From Candidatus Omnitrophota bacterium (lineage in GTDB: Bacteria; Omnitrophota; Gorgyraeia; Tantalellales; Tantalellaceae), in assembly GCA_013204685.1 (NCBI GenBank), contig JABMSC010000236.1, positions 1 through 13,656 of the forward strand: DNA of 13,656 nucleotides, read 5' to 3'. Below the pieces are notes generated by a model that was given only the letters and a program-made list of their open reading frames with translations, was not told where the DNA came from and did not search any database. How positions within the stretch are numbered: the stretch's first letter is position 1; each line of letters starts with the position of its first letter. Of the stretch, positions 1-6,938 are shown piece by piece. The position numbers and the translations under genes were made by a program.

Positions 1-387
1 CGCATGGACAGGAAGGATCTGGATACGGGAGGCAGAATATACACGGAATACTGGAATGAATCTGACCCGGAGAAAAAACAAGATATGTTTTTTGATCCAT
101 CACTTGCCTGGCAAAAGACAATTGAATATTATGGCAACGGAATGACTATGCACCACCAGTGGATAAAGGATACTGATCCGGGAACTTCAGGGGGTGACGT
201 TTATTACCGGTATGACAGTCAGGGGCGCATGGACAGGAAGGATCTGGATACGGGAGGCAGAATATACACGGAATACTGGAATGAATCTGACCCGGAGAAA
301 AAACAAGATATGTTTTTTGATCCATCGCTTGCCTGGCAAAAGACAATTGAATATTATAGCAACGGAACGACTATGCATTACCAGTGG
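1..387 (+). repeat. 225-bp tandem repeat, two copies (1-162 and 226-387)
   Basis: Nucleotides 1-162 match 226-387 at an exact offset of 225 bp. I count mismatches only at 102, 133, 143, 153 and 154 over those 162 bases, and 1-101 is identical to 226-326. Similarity then decays quickly. The period is 75 codons, so the frame is kept. Near-identity at third codon positions points to recent duplication or gene conversion. The window begins inside a copy, so the array probably continues to the left. Confidence 0.93.
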
Positions 388-627
388 TTTAAAGATGAAA
401 ATCCCGAGCAAGATGGTGACACGGTTTTTGAAGAGTACAATACATCCGGAGATTGCATATTACGGAGATATGATACCGGTGATACATGGACGCCTGGAGA
501 CGCGCAGGCTCAAGCTGTGGAATTAAATGATGACGCGCTTGCTATGAACGATATTCAGGCCCAGAAGGTCGGGATTTTTAACGGTACGGGCATGGCGGAA
601 CCCTCAGCTGATCCTTTCACTGGATAA
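1..627 (+). CDS. C-terminal part of a repeat-rich protein with YD/MORN-like 75-residue units (5' end outside window)
   Basis: The reading frame is open at the left edge, so the gene starts upstream; the ATG at 4 is an internal Met of the repeat. About 208 residues are visible. They hold one full 75-residue unit and most of a second, then the degenerate start of a third (motif RRYDTGDTW). Each unit carries Tyr/Gly-rich pieces such as RYDSQGR, DTGGRIYTEYW and IEYYGNG, which recall YD/RHS or MORN-type repeats, though I cannot assign a family. The tail is low in aromatics and ends in PSADPFTG. No transmembrane segment or sorting signal is visible. Such repeat proteins are usually secreted or surface-exposed, which is inference here. 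A strong terminator follows 23 nt after the stop, so this is a separate transcription unit from the polysaccharide genes. Confidence 0.75.
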   Translation, partial: RMDRKDLDTGGRIYTEYWNESDPEKKQDMFFDPSLAWQKTIEYYGNGMTMHHQWIKDTDPGTSGGDVYYRYDSQGRMDRKDLDTGGRIYTEYWNESDPEKKQDMFFDPSLAWQKTIEYYSNGTTMHYQWFKDENPEQDGDTVFEEYNTSGDCILRRYDTGDTWTPGDAQAQAVELNDDALAMNDIQAQKVGIFNGTGMAEPSADPFTG

Positions 628-649
628 AAAAAGATACCAGCACCAAAAG

Positions 650-689
650 AAGACGGGCATTATTTTTATAATGTACCCGTCTTTTTTTT
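650..689 (+). terminator. Rho-independent terminator of the repeat-protein gene
   Basis: The arms AAGACGGG (650-657) and CCCGTCTT (676-683) pair. The stem extends through CATTAT/ATAATG (658-663 with 668-673) around a TTTT loop, with a two-base TA bulge at 674-675. A T-run continues to 689. It lies 23 nt after the stop at 627 and separates this gene from the downstream operon. Confidence 0.9.
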
Positions 690-699
690 GCCAACGATT

Positions 700-727
700 T
701 TGATTTATTATAGTTTATTGGTATACT
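700..727 (+). promoter_or_regulatory. Putative sigma70-type promoter for the polysaccharide operon
   Basis: TTGATT (700-705) could be a -35 box and TATACT (722-727) a -10 box with a 16-nt spacer. A second -10-like TATAAT lies at 731-736 but has no good -35. The site falls just downstream of the preceding terminator and about 57 nt before the first operon gene, where a promoter is expected. The region is very AT-rich, so chance matches are likely. Confidence 0.4.
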
Positions 728-784
728 TTATATAATTAGCCGCTAAACACTACTTTTTTTAATATTAATATAAAGGGACAAGAC

Positions 785-1885
785 ATGAAAAAAAAGATAC
801 TTATTATTGCAGGCGCGAGGCCGAACTTCATGAAAGTAGCGCCGCTTATCAAAGAGTTCAAAAAACTCAGAAGATCTTTCAATGTGAAGCTTGTGCATAC
901 AGGACAGCATTATGACTTTGAGATGTCCGAGATCTTTTTTGAGAACCTCAACATTCCCGAACCTGATATATATCTGGGAATAGGATCACATACGCATGCT
1001 GCTCAGACGGCAAAGATAATGATAGCTTTTGAAAAGACAGTTTCAAAAGAAAAACCGGATCTGGTCATAGTCGTGGGCGATGTTAATTCGACGGCGGCCT
1101 GTGCTCTTGTCTGCGCCAAGTTGCATATAAAACTGGCTCATGTAGAAGCGGGTTTGCGGAGCTTTGATCGCCAGATGCCGGAAGAGATCAACCGCGTTGT
1201 TACTGACCATCTTTCGGATTATCTTTTTGTAAGCGAAAAAAGCGGACTTAAGAACCTGAAAAGAGAAGGGGTTTCCGAGAAGAAAACGTACTTTGCCGGC
1301 AATGTCATGATCGATACATTACTTTCAAACATGAAAGCGATCGTCAGATCAGGCGTTTTAAATCGTCTGGGACTGGAAAGGAAAGGGTATAGCGTATTAA
1401 CTTTACATCGTCCGAAGAATGTTGATTTAAAAAAGACGCTTAACGAGATCTATGACATTATCAGATCCGTAAGCCGGAAAATAAATATTATATATCCGAT
1501 ACACCCCAGGGCAAAAATGATGATAAAAAAACACGGATTATTGAAAAAATTCAAGGCTCTTAAGACCCTGACGATGATAGATCCACTCGGGTATAATGAT
1601 TTTATAAAACTGACGAAAGAGAGCAGGTTCGTTCTTACGGATTCCGGAGGGATCCAGGAGGAAACCACTGTTCTCAAGGTTCCATGCCTTACTATGCGGG
1701 AAAATACCGAAAGACCGGTTACTGTCGGAAAAGGCACGAATATTATAGTCAACAGGTCCGGAAAAAAAATATTGAGTTCAGTAAATAAAATACTGAAGGG
1801 TCACAGAAAACGGGGAATAGTTCCGGAAAAATGGGACGGCCGTTCCGCCAAAAGGATAGTAGATGTCATTAAAAAAGATCTATAA
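785..1885 (+). CDS. wecB: UDP-N-acetylglucosamine 2-epimerase (non-hydrolysing)
   Basis: This cytoplasmic enzyme interconverts UDP-GlcNAc and UDP-ManNAc, supplying ManNAc-type sugars for surface polysaccharides. At 366 residues it has the family length and a two-Rossmann-domain layout. Visible motifs are ARPNFMKVAP (11-20), TGQHYD (39-44), GDVNST (98-103, with the expected active-site Asp99), HVEAGLRS (119-126, Glu121), MPEEINR (131-137), SGGIQEE (287-293) and RENTERP (305-311). One oddity is the conserved HRPEN-type motif, which reads HRPKN (208-212): the usual Glu is Lys, while the catalytic-loop His is kept. The start has an AAAGGG Shine-Dalgarno site at good spacing. It is the first operon gene and overlaps the flippase gene by 23 nt. 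Its product is the natural donor for the WecG/TagA-type enzyme at the other end of the locus. Confidence 0.93.
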   Translation: MKKKILIIAGARPNFMKVAPLIKEFKKLRRSFNVKLVHTGQHYDFEMSEIFFENLNIPEPDIYLGIGSHTHAAQTAKIMIAFEKTVSKEKPDLVIVVGDVNSTAACALVCAKLHIKLAHVEAGLRSFDRQMPEEINRVVTDHLSDYLFVSEKSGLKNLKREGVSEKKTYFAGNVMIDTLLSNMKAIVRSGVLNRLGLERKGYSVLTLHRPKNVDLKKTLNEIYDIIRSVSRKINIIYPIHPRAKMMIKKHGLLKKFKALKTLTMIDPLGYNDFIKLTKESRFVLTDSGGIQEETTVLKVPCLTMRENTERPVTVGKGTNIIVNRSGKKILSSVNKILKGHRKRGIVPEKWDGRSAKRIVDVIKKDL

Positions 1886-3116
1886 GGTTTTTTTAACGGA
1901 TCACAGTGGGCATGCCGGCACATTTTTTGTAATTGCGGCAGGTTCTATTTCACTAATGCTGGCCAATCTTATATTTGCCAGGGTTCTTCCTGCGCATGAT
2001 TTCGGACAACTTTCCTTATTTTTTACTATCATTTCTTTTGTAACAACGTTTGGACTTCTGGGAATGGACCAATCCCTGATCAGGGCCATTATAAGCAAGG
2101 AACACAGATCAGACGTACCTCTCGGACTTATTGGATTTTTCGGCATTTGGATCGTTTCGACGGCCGTCATAATAACAGCTGTTACAAGCTTTTTCTACAG
2201 GTTTGCCGGGACAGGGCTTATTTTAACACTTTTTGCAATATGTTTTTCTATTGCTACCACTGTCTTTTTGTCTTCAATACTGAGAGCACGTTTTAGATTT
2301 TTCAGGTCGCAAGTTATGCTGCAGGGATGGAAAATCCTAATATTTTCCTGTTCTTTGATGTTTTACTTCAAAATACTTACCTTAGACCTTAAAAGTGTTG
2401 TTTTGGTATTGTTGATATGCTGTTTAGCACCGCTTTCATCTTTTATCCGGAGCGGCATAAAACCGGAAAGAGGAATTCCCTATGCTCCAATACTTAAGAG
2501 AGTTTTAAGCGAAGGTTTTATGTTTGCAGGGCTGGTCATCACTGTTGGCTTCATGAATACATTGGACAGGCTTGCTATACCGAAGATCATGGGCTATGAC
2601 ATGCTTGCTGATTACACTGTTTTTTGGACAATAATATGCGGGCCTTTCATACTCCTGCAAACAGGAATTGGCTTTGTGCTCTTACCATGGTTTCGAAAAA
2701 AACACATCGATGAAAATATATCGGAATTTACAATGAAAATGAAGAGATATATTCCGATTGCCTTGTTTTTCGTTCTTCTTATGTGCGTTTTTTTGTACTT
2801 CTTCTCATCATGGTTTGTTGCGACGGTTTACCCGAATAAATATTACATATCACAGCCGGTAAAGGTATTTCTTGTTTTATTAGGTGTGCTCAGGCTTTAT
2901 TATGCGTTTATTTCGGCCATGCTGGGCGCAGTTGCTTCATTTAAGGATCTAGTAATCGCAAACGCAGCAGCAGTGTTAAGTGTTCTTGTGTTTTTTATAG
3001 TTTTATTTGTTTTTGGCGGTAATGTGGGATTGTTTGGTATTGTATTTGCACTGTGTAGCGCCTGGCTTGCCAGGAATATATCCTACACAGCAGTAGTTTC
3101 TAGATCTATTAAATAG
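1863..3116 (+). CDS. Wzx-like polysaccharide repeat-unit flippase (MATE/MOP superfamily membrane protein)
   Basis: The 417-residue protein is almost wholly hydrophobic, with about twelve predicted membrane segments spread evenly along it. This is the usual size and topology of Wzx/RfbX/Spo0B-type polysaccharide transporters. The N-terminal part (HAGTFFVIAAGSIS, LIFARVLPAHDFGQLS) follows the pattern of that family's first two helices, with Arg/His between helices and a short amphipathic start. Wzx flips undecaprenyl-diphosphate-linked repeat units from the cytoplasmic to the periplasmic face. The start overlaps the epimerase gene by 23 nt and has AAAGGA 6 nt upstream, which supports this ATG and implies translational coupling. 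Its place before a Wzy-like gene fits the role. The exact substrate cannot be read from the sequence. Confidence 0.88.
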   Translation: MSLKKIYKVFLTDHSGHAGTFFVIAAGSISLMLANLIFARVLPAHDFGQLSLFFTIISFVTTFGLLGMDQSLIRAIISKEHRSDVPLGLIGFFGIWIVSTAVIITAVTSFFYRFAGTGLILTLFAICFSIATTVFLSSILRARFRFFRSQVMLQGWKILIFSCSLMFYFKILTLDLKSVVLVLLICCLAPLSSFIRSGIKPERGIPYAPILKRVLSEGFMFAGLVITVGFMNTLDRLAIPKIMGYDMLADYTVFWTIICGPFILLQTGIGFVLLPWFRKKHIDENISEFTMKMKRYIPIALFFVLLMCVFLYFFSSWFVATVYPNKYYISQPVKVFLVLLGVLRLYYAFISAMLGAVASFKDLVIANAAAVLSVLVFFIVLFVFGGNVGLFGIVFALCSAWLARNISYTAVVSRSIK

Positions 3117-3135
3117 ACGTTTGAAAGGATCAGCC

Positions 3136-4446
3136 TTGAAAGTCGTGCTTGTTTTGTTGATAGCGCTTATATTAAGCTTGAACATATTAATTTGGAACGA
3201 GTTTATCGTATATTCAAGTTTTATTGCGGTATTATTGATCATTTTATTTAAGGATTTTTTGTATGAAAAGATCATCAATGCGTCACTTTTACTTAATCCT
3301 TATTATTTTTTTACAATTTTCTTTATACTTTACTTTTCTGTGGGGTGCGTTAATTTATCCACCTATAGAGGAGTGATGAACGCCGGGACAGTTCTATCCA
3401 TCATAATGGCGTATATTGCTTTTATCGGCGGTGCGAAACTTGGATCCTGGATAAAGGTCAAAAGAAATCCGGTCCACCTTGATCGAAAACGGCTCAAAAC
3501 GGGCACAATTTTTCTGTTATTATGTTCGATGGCAGCGGCAGCATATGTAACATTGAAATATGGAGTTATAATCTTGCATCCCTCTGAAAGATTTTATGTG
3601 CCGACCACTTTAATTTATTTTGTTCTGCTGGCGATCATTCCACCACTGGTCTATTTTACTTATGCACAGTTCAATGAAATAAAAATAACCCGAATGGCAG
3701 CATTGAGTTATATGGCATTGCCATTTTGCATTATCGCTACAAGCGGATACAGGGGGCATTTGATGATCATGCTGCTTACCGTAGGTATAGTTGCTTATCT
3801 GTTATCCAGGGGGCCGGGCCGGGTGAAGATGTTCGTGTATCTGATAGTTGCGCTATTGATCCTAAGCGCTGGATTTTATATAAGGAGAGATATTAGCACG
3901 AGATTGATGCAGACAGAGGATCTGTTTGCGAGGTATGATTTTAATAAGAAGTATCTGGCCGTGGGGTCTTTACATTTTGCTTCAAGGGAAACTATTGGAC
4001 TTTATCAGAAGATCGTCGAGATAGTACCGTCAAAAATAGATTATGGACAGGGAAAGTTGTTTTTTTCAGATTTCATGACAATTCTTCCGGGAAAACAAAT
4101 GTCGGGAGGGGTTTTAATATATCAAATTACTACCGGCCAGGATGAATCCGCTTTTGGGTTAACTCCTTCCGCTCTTGGAGGCCTATATTTTGATTTTGGA
4201 TATATGGGGATCTTTATAGGATTCGGCGTAATGGGAATTCTGGCAAGCTATTTTTACAAGAAATATCAGGTAAATCAGGATGTGCCCAGCATAGCAAACC
4301 TGTCTTTTGTTTACGTGATATTGATGCATTATATCCACAGAGGCATACTTGCGCCATACTATTTATTTTTGTTTGTAATTATGAATATCCTTTTGTTTTT
4401 TTCACGTTCCAGAGAGGAAATTAGAGAGACCAAGGTAATAACATGA
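3136..4446 (+). CDS. Wzy-like oligosaccharide repeat-unit polymerase
   Basis: This is a polytopic inner-membrane protein of 436 residues with ten or more hydrophobic segments. Toward the C-terminus a hydrophilic stretch carries KIDYGQG, then LTPSALGGLYFDFGYMG. That pattern of T-P-S, then a small residue, Y-x-x-F-G and a Gly-rich helix is typical of oligosaccharide repeat-unit polymerases. Wzy links flipped lipid-bound repeat units in the periplasm. I place the start at TTG 3136, because AAAGGA (3124-3129) sits 6 nt before it. A longer reading from TTG 3121 would bury that Shine-Dalgarno site inside the gene. The stop overlaps the next start as ATGA, indicating coupling to the glycosyltransferase. 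Wzy proteins diverge strongly, so the call rests on topology, motif and context. Confidence 0.8.
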   Translation: MKVVLVLLIALILSLNILIWNEFIVYSSFIAVLLIILFKDFLYEKIINASLLLNPYYFFTIFFILYFSVGCVNLSTYRGVMNAGTVLSIIMAYIAFIGGAKLGSWIKVKRNPVHLDRKRLKTGTIFLLLCSMAAAAYVTLKYGVIILHPSERFYVPTTLIYFVLLAIIPPLVYFTYAQFNEIKITRMAALSYMALPFCIIATSGYRGHLMIMLLTVGIVAYLLSRGPGRVKMFVYLIVALLILSAGFYIRRDISTRLMQTEDLFARYDFNKKYLAVGSLHFASRETIGLYQKIVEIVPSKIDYGQGKLFFSDFMTILPGKQMSGGVLIYQITTGQDESAFGLTPSALGGLYFDFGYMGIFIGFGVMGILASYFYKKYQVNQDVPSIANLSFVYVILMHYIHRGILAPYYLFLFVIMNILLFFSRSREEIRETKVIT

Positions 4447-5660
4447 AAGTATTACATCTTTTATACCAATCACTTCCGGATGTCCGGGGAGCCAGCATAC
4501 GCTCGCATCAGATATTAAAATATCAGAAAAAAACGGGCATAGATGTAATTCCTGTAACGAGTCCGTTCCAGGAGCCTGCATATCCCGGTGCGCGGATGGA
4601 CGAGATAGACGGAGTGGCTTACTACAGAACATATCTCAAGGGTGATTATGAGTTCGCAAAAACAAAGAAACGTTTGCGAAAACGATTAAGAAAAATATTA
4701 CCGATAATACATTATTACAGGGAAGCGAAGAACTATCTTGTTAACAATGATATCGATGTTATTCATGCTCATTCTGTGTTTTTTTGCGGGTTAACGGGGT
4801 TGTTACTGTCTAAAAGATTTGGTATTCCACTTGTTTATGAAGTCAGATCCAACTGGATCAGTGGTATGATAGAAAATGGAGCCTTTAAGGAGCGATCACC
4901 GATAAGCAAGGTGTACACTTTTTTTGAAAATTTAGTTATAAGGAAAGCTAATGAAGTAGTTATTATTGGTGAGAATTTAAGAGAATACATAAGGGATGCT
5001 GGGCGAAAAAATACAGACAGCTTGACAGTTGTTTATAATTGCGTGGACCTGGAAGAAACAAAGCGGTTGTCATGTGGTTTTGAACAGAAGGAAAGATCTC
5101 TTGGGAAAATCGTATTTGGTTTTATCGGCAATCTTTACAGATATGAAGGCCTTGATGACTTGATAAAAGTATTCTTGCGTGTAAAAGCTGAATATCCGAA
5201 TGTTTCCCTGATGATCGTTGGCGGGGGAGAGGAGATGGAGGGTTTAAAAAAGGCGGCAAAGGGAAACGAAGGGATAGTTTTTACAGGGAAGGTAACCAGA
5301 GGGGAAATAGCGAAGTATTATCGCGAAATAGACGTAATTATTCTACCCAGGAAAGATTTGAAGGTAACCAATCAGGTTACACCGCTGAAACCTTTGGAAG
5401 CGATGGGATTTAAGAAAGCAATACTGGCCAGCGACGTAGCCGGGATATGTGAGATAATAAAAGGTGAAAACGGAATATTGTTCAAGGCGGGTTCTTATGA
5501 TGATCTATACAATAAGATGGAGCAACTTATTGATAACCCCGATCTAATAGAGAGCTTGGGTGAAAACGGGTTTACCTGGGTAAGTGAAAATAGAAACTGG
5601 GATGTAGAGATCTTGAAATATAAGAAACTATATGAAAGACTTTTGAAGCAAGGTTCATAG
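4443..5660 (+). CDS. GT4-family glycosyltransferase, similar to the exosortase-associated (XrtA/PEP-CTERM EPS) type
   Basis: A cytoplasmic or membrane-associated GT-B enzyme of 405 residues. The N-terminal domain opens with MKVLHLLYQSLPDVRGASIR and contains DVIHAHSVF and IPLVYEVRSNW. The C-terminal donor-binding domain has FGFIGNLYRYEGLDDLI, VSLMIVGGG, and TPLKPLEAMG (E319) followed by GICEII (E337). The HxLxxSLPxxxGxxxRxxxIL opening, the YEVRxxW segment and the VTPLKPLEAM segment recall, from memory, the exosortase A-associated glycosyltransferase subfamily. In place of the acidic residue expected before VTPLKPLE, this protein has Asn-Gln. The start overlaps the polymerase stop as ATGA, with AAGG just upstream. 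It presumably adds a sugar to the lipid-linked repeat unit; donor and linkage are unknown. Confidence 0.88.
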   Translation: MKVLHLLYQSLPDVRGASIRSHQILKYQKKTGIDVIPVTSPFQEPAYPGARMDEIDGVAYYRTYLKGDYEFAKTKKRLRKRLRKILPIIHYYREAKNYLVNNDIDVIHAHSVFFCGLTGLLLSKRFGIPLVYEVRSNWISGMIENGAFKERSPISKVYTFFENLVIRKANEVVIIGENLREYIRDAGRKNTDSLTVVYNCVDLEETKRLSCGFEQKERSLGKIVFGFIGNLYRYEGLDDLIKVFLRVKAEYPNVSLMIVGGGEEMEGLKKAAKGNEGIVFTGKVTRGEIAKYYREIDVIILPRKDLKVTNQVTPLKPLEAMGFKKAILASDVAGICEIIKGENGILFKAGSYDDLYNKMEQLIDNPDLIESLGENGFTWVSENRNWDVEILKYKKLYERLLKQGS

Positions 5661-5681
5661 CATACTCCATTTAAAGGACTT

Positions 5682-6773
5682 ATGGCAAGACAGATCCTGA
5701 TAAATATCATTTTAATCGTGTTTTTCACTATGGTTTTGGCAGTGATATTGCTTCCCTTTGCGGCCGGTCTCAAGTTTCAGACCGCAATGGATCTGGAGAA
5801 AAATTATAGGTGGGCCGAAGCGGAAACGGTTTACAGAAAGGCTATTCTATTAAATCCTTTGGATGCCCGGTATCCGGCGGGATTGGCAAGATTTTTCAGC
5901 CGGCAGATACCTTACAGCCTCGACAGGAGCTCGTTATTAGAAAAGGCCGAAGATCTTTATAAACGTGCCAGTCTGATCAATAAGTCTGATCCGGCTTATT
6001 GTTATTATCTGGGCACAGTTCAGCTGGATCATGCGTTGATTGATCAGGGGAAAACCGACCAGGCGAGATGGTTGATAGCCGGGGCCGTATTTAATTTTAA
6101 AGAAGCTGTTAAAAAGGACCAGTATAATCCGGGTCTTAATTACAGTGTTGGATATGAGCTTCTTAAAGGGTGGAATTTTCTGGAAAAAGACGAAAAAGAA
6201 TTTGCTGCAAGAAGATTGACTTATGCGGTGAGAAGAAGACCATGGTATGCGCCTAATGTATATGCAGCTGTTATGTATTACACCGGAGATTTCAATATAG
6301 CGCAGGATATTACGCCGGACACTCTGGAAGGATACGAGGAGCTTTATTCCTTTGCTCTGGACAATAACCTGCTGGAGCCTCGCGCCCGTATCATAAGCCA
6401 TATAGATTTTCTTAGAAAAAAAGACGATCCGGCTGCATTTGAAAAGGAGAGAACTCGGCGTAAAAGAAGGGTAGAAAATATAAAAGAAGATCCCTCAAAT
6501 ACCGTTTTCACTGACGGTGTGATCCCCAAAGGTGGGTGGAAGGGGACGTCGGAGGATGGCAAACACATGATATCCGAAGGAAGGATGTACTGGGGTGGGA
6601 CTGTTTATGCTGTTGTGGAGATGAAACGGGGCGGAGCTCGCATTATCATTCAAGCAAAGAAAGAACTTATCATGAAAACGGAAAACCCTGATAGCCGGAA
6701 GCATTATCCTTACATGGTGGTCGAACTTGACGGCCGCCAGATCGGCGAAACTTTTGCGGATAGTTCCGAATGA
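5682..6773 (+). CDS. Membrane-anchored TPR protein with interrupted C-terminal carbohydrate-binding-like domain
   Basis: Residues 5-28 form a single N-terminal membrane anchor, so the rest is probably periplasmic. Residues about 30-240 are helical TPR-like repeats (e.g. WAEAETVYRKAILLNP, LEKAEDLYKRASLINKSDPA). From about residue 280 a beta-rich domain begins (GGWKGTSEDG, GRMYWGGTVYAVVEM, YPYMVVELDGRQIGE) that resembles the calcium-dependent CBM60/xylan-binding-like domain family. The frame stops at TGA 6771-6773 in the middle of this domain, but the missing end is encoded directly downstream in the same frame (see 6774-6920). Start: ATG with AAAGGA 3 nt upstream. It precedes an O-antigen ligase-type gene, a common pairing for TPR proteins in EPS loci. 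Its role is probably to hold or organise the nascent polymer at the membrane (inference). Confidence 0.8.
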   Translation: MARQILINIILIVFFTMVLAVILLPFAAGLKFQTAMDLEKNYRWAEAETVYRKAILLNPLDARYPAGLARFFSRQIPYSLDRSSLLEKAEDLYKRASLINKSDPAYCYYLGTVQLDHALIDQGKTDQARWLIAGAVFNFKEAVKKDQYNPGLNYSVGYELLKGWNFLEKDEKEFAARRLTYAVRRRPWYAPNVYAAVMYYTGDFNIAQDITPDTLEGYEELYSFALDNNLLEPRARIISHIDFLRKKDDPAAFEKERTRRKRRVENIKEDPSNTVFTDGVIPKGGWKGTSEDGKHMISEGRMYWGGTVYAVVEMKRGGARIIIQAKKELIMKTENPDSRKHYPYMVVELDGRQIGETFADSSE

Positions 6774-6920
6774 AAGGAATATGAATTTCCGGTTGATACT
6801 TCCGGAGGGATAAAGGTACTCGGCGTAAAGTTCATAAATGATAGGTATAGCCCGGAGGAGGCTAAAGACAGAAACCTTTTTATAGGAAATGCCAGGATAG
6901 TGTATGAGGACCAGGGGTAA
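6774..6920 (+). pseudogene. In-frame C-terminal remainder of the TPR/carbohydrate-binding protein after an internal TGA
   Basis: Read in the same frame as the gene ending at 6773, this stretch gives 48 codons to TAA (6918-6920). They encode KEYEFPVDTSGG, then VKFINDRYSP and KDRNLFIGNARI. The F-x-N-D ... D-R-N-L pattern is the signature end of CBM60-like domains, and in that family a Trp is common where the TGA lies (W-x-x-Y before the strand). A TGG-to-TGA change, a sequencing error or readthrough would each explain it. Including this piece gives a 412-residue protein and leaves an 18-nt gap to the next gene, matching the tight spacing elsewhere. Stopping at 6773 would leave 165 nt. No independent start with a good Shine-Dalgarno site opens this stretch. 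Confidence 0.85.
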
Positions 6921-6938
6921 GATCGTATAAAGGATTTT

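Noticed and set aside
3121..3135. TTG 3121 as start of the Wzy-like gene.
   Set aside because: No ribosome-binding site precedes it, and the AAAGGA at 3124-3129 fits TTG 3136.
5682..6920. TGA reassigned to an amino acid throughout the organism.
   Set aside because: All other genes are free of in-frame TGA, Trp is encoded by TGG, and the polymerase gene uses TGA as a stop in an ATGA overlap.
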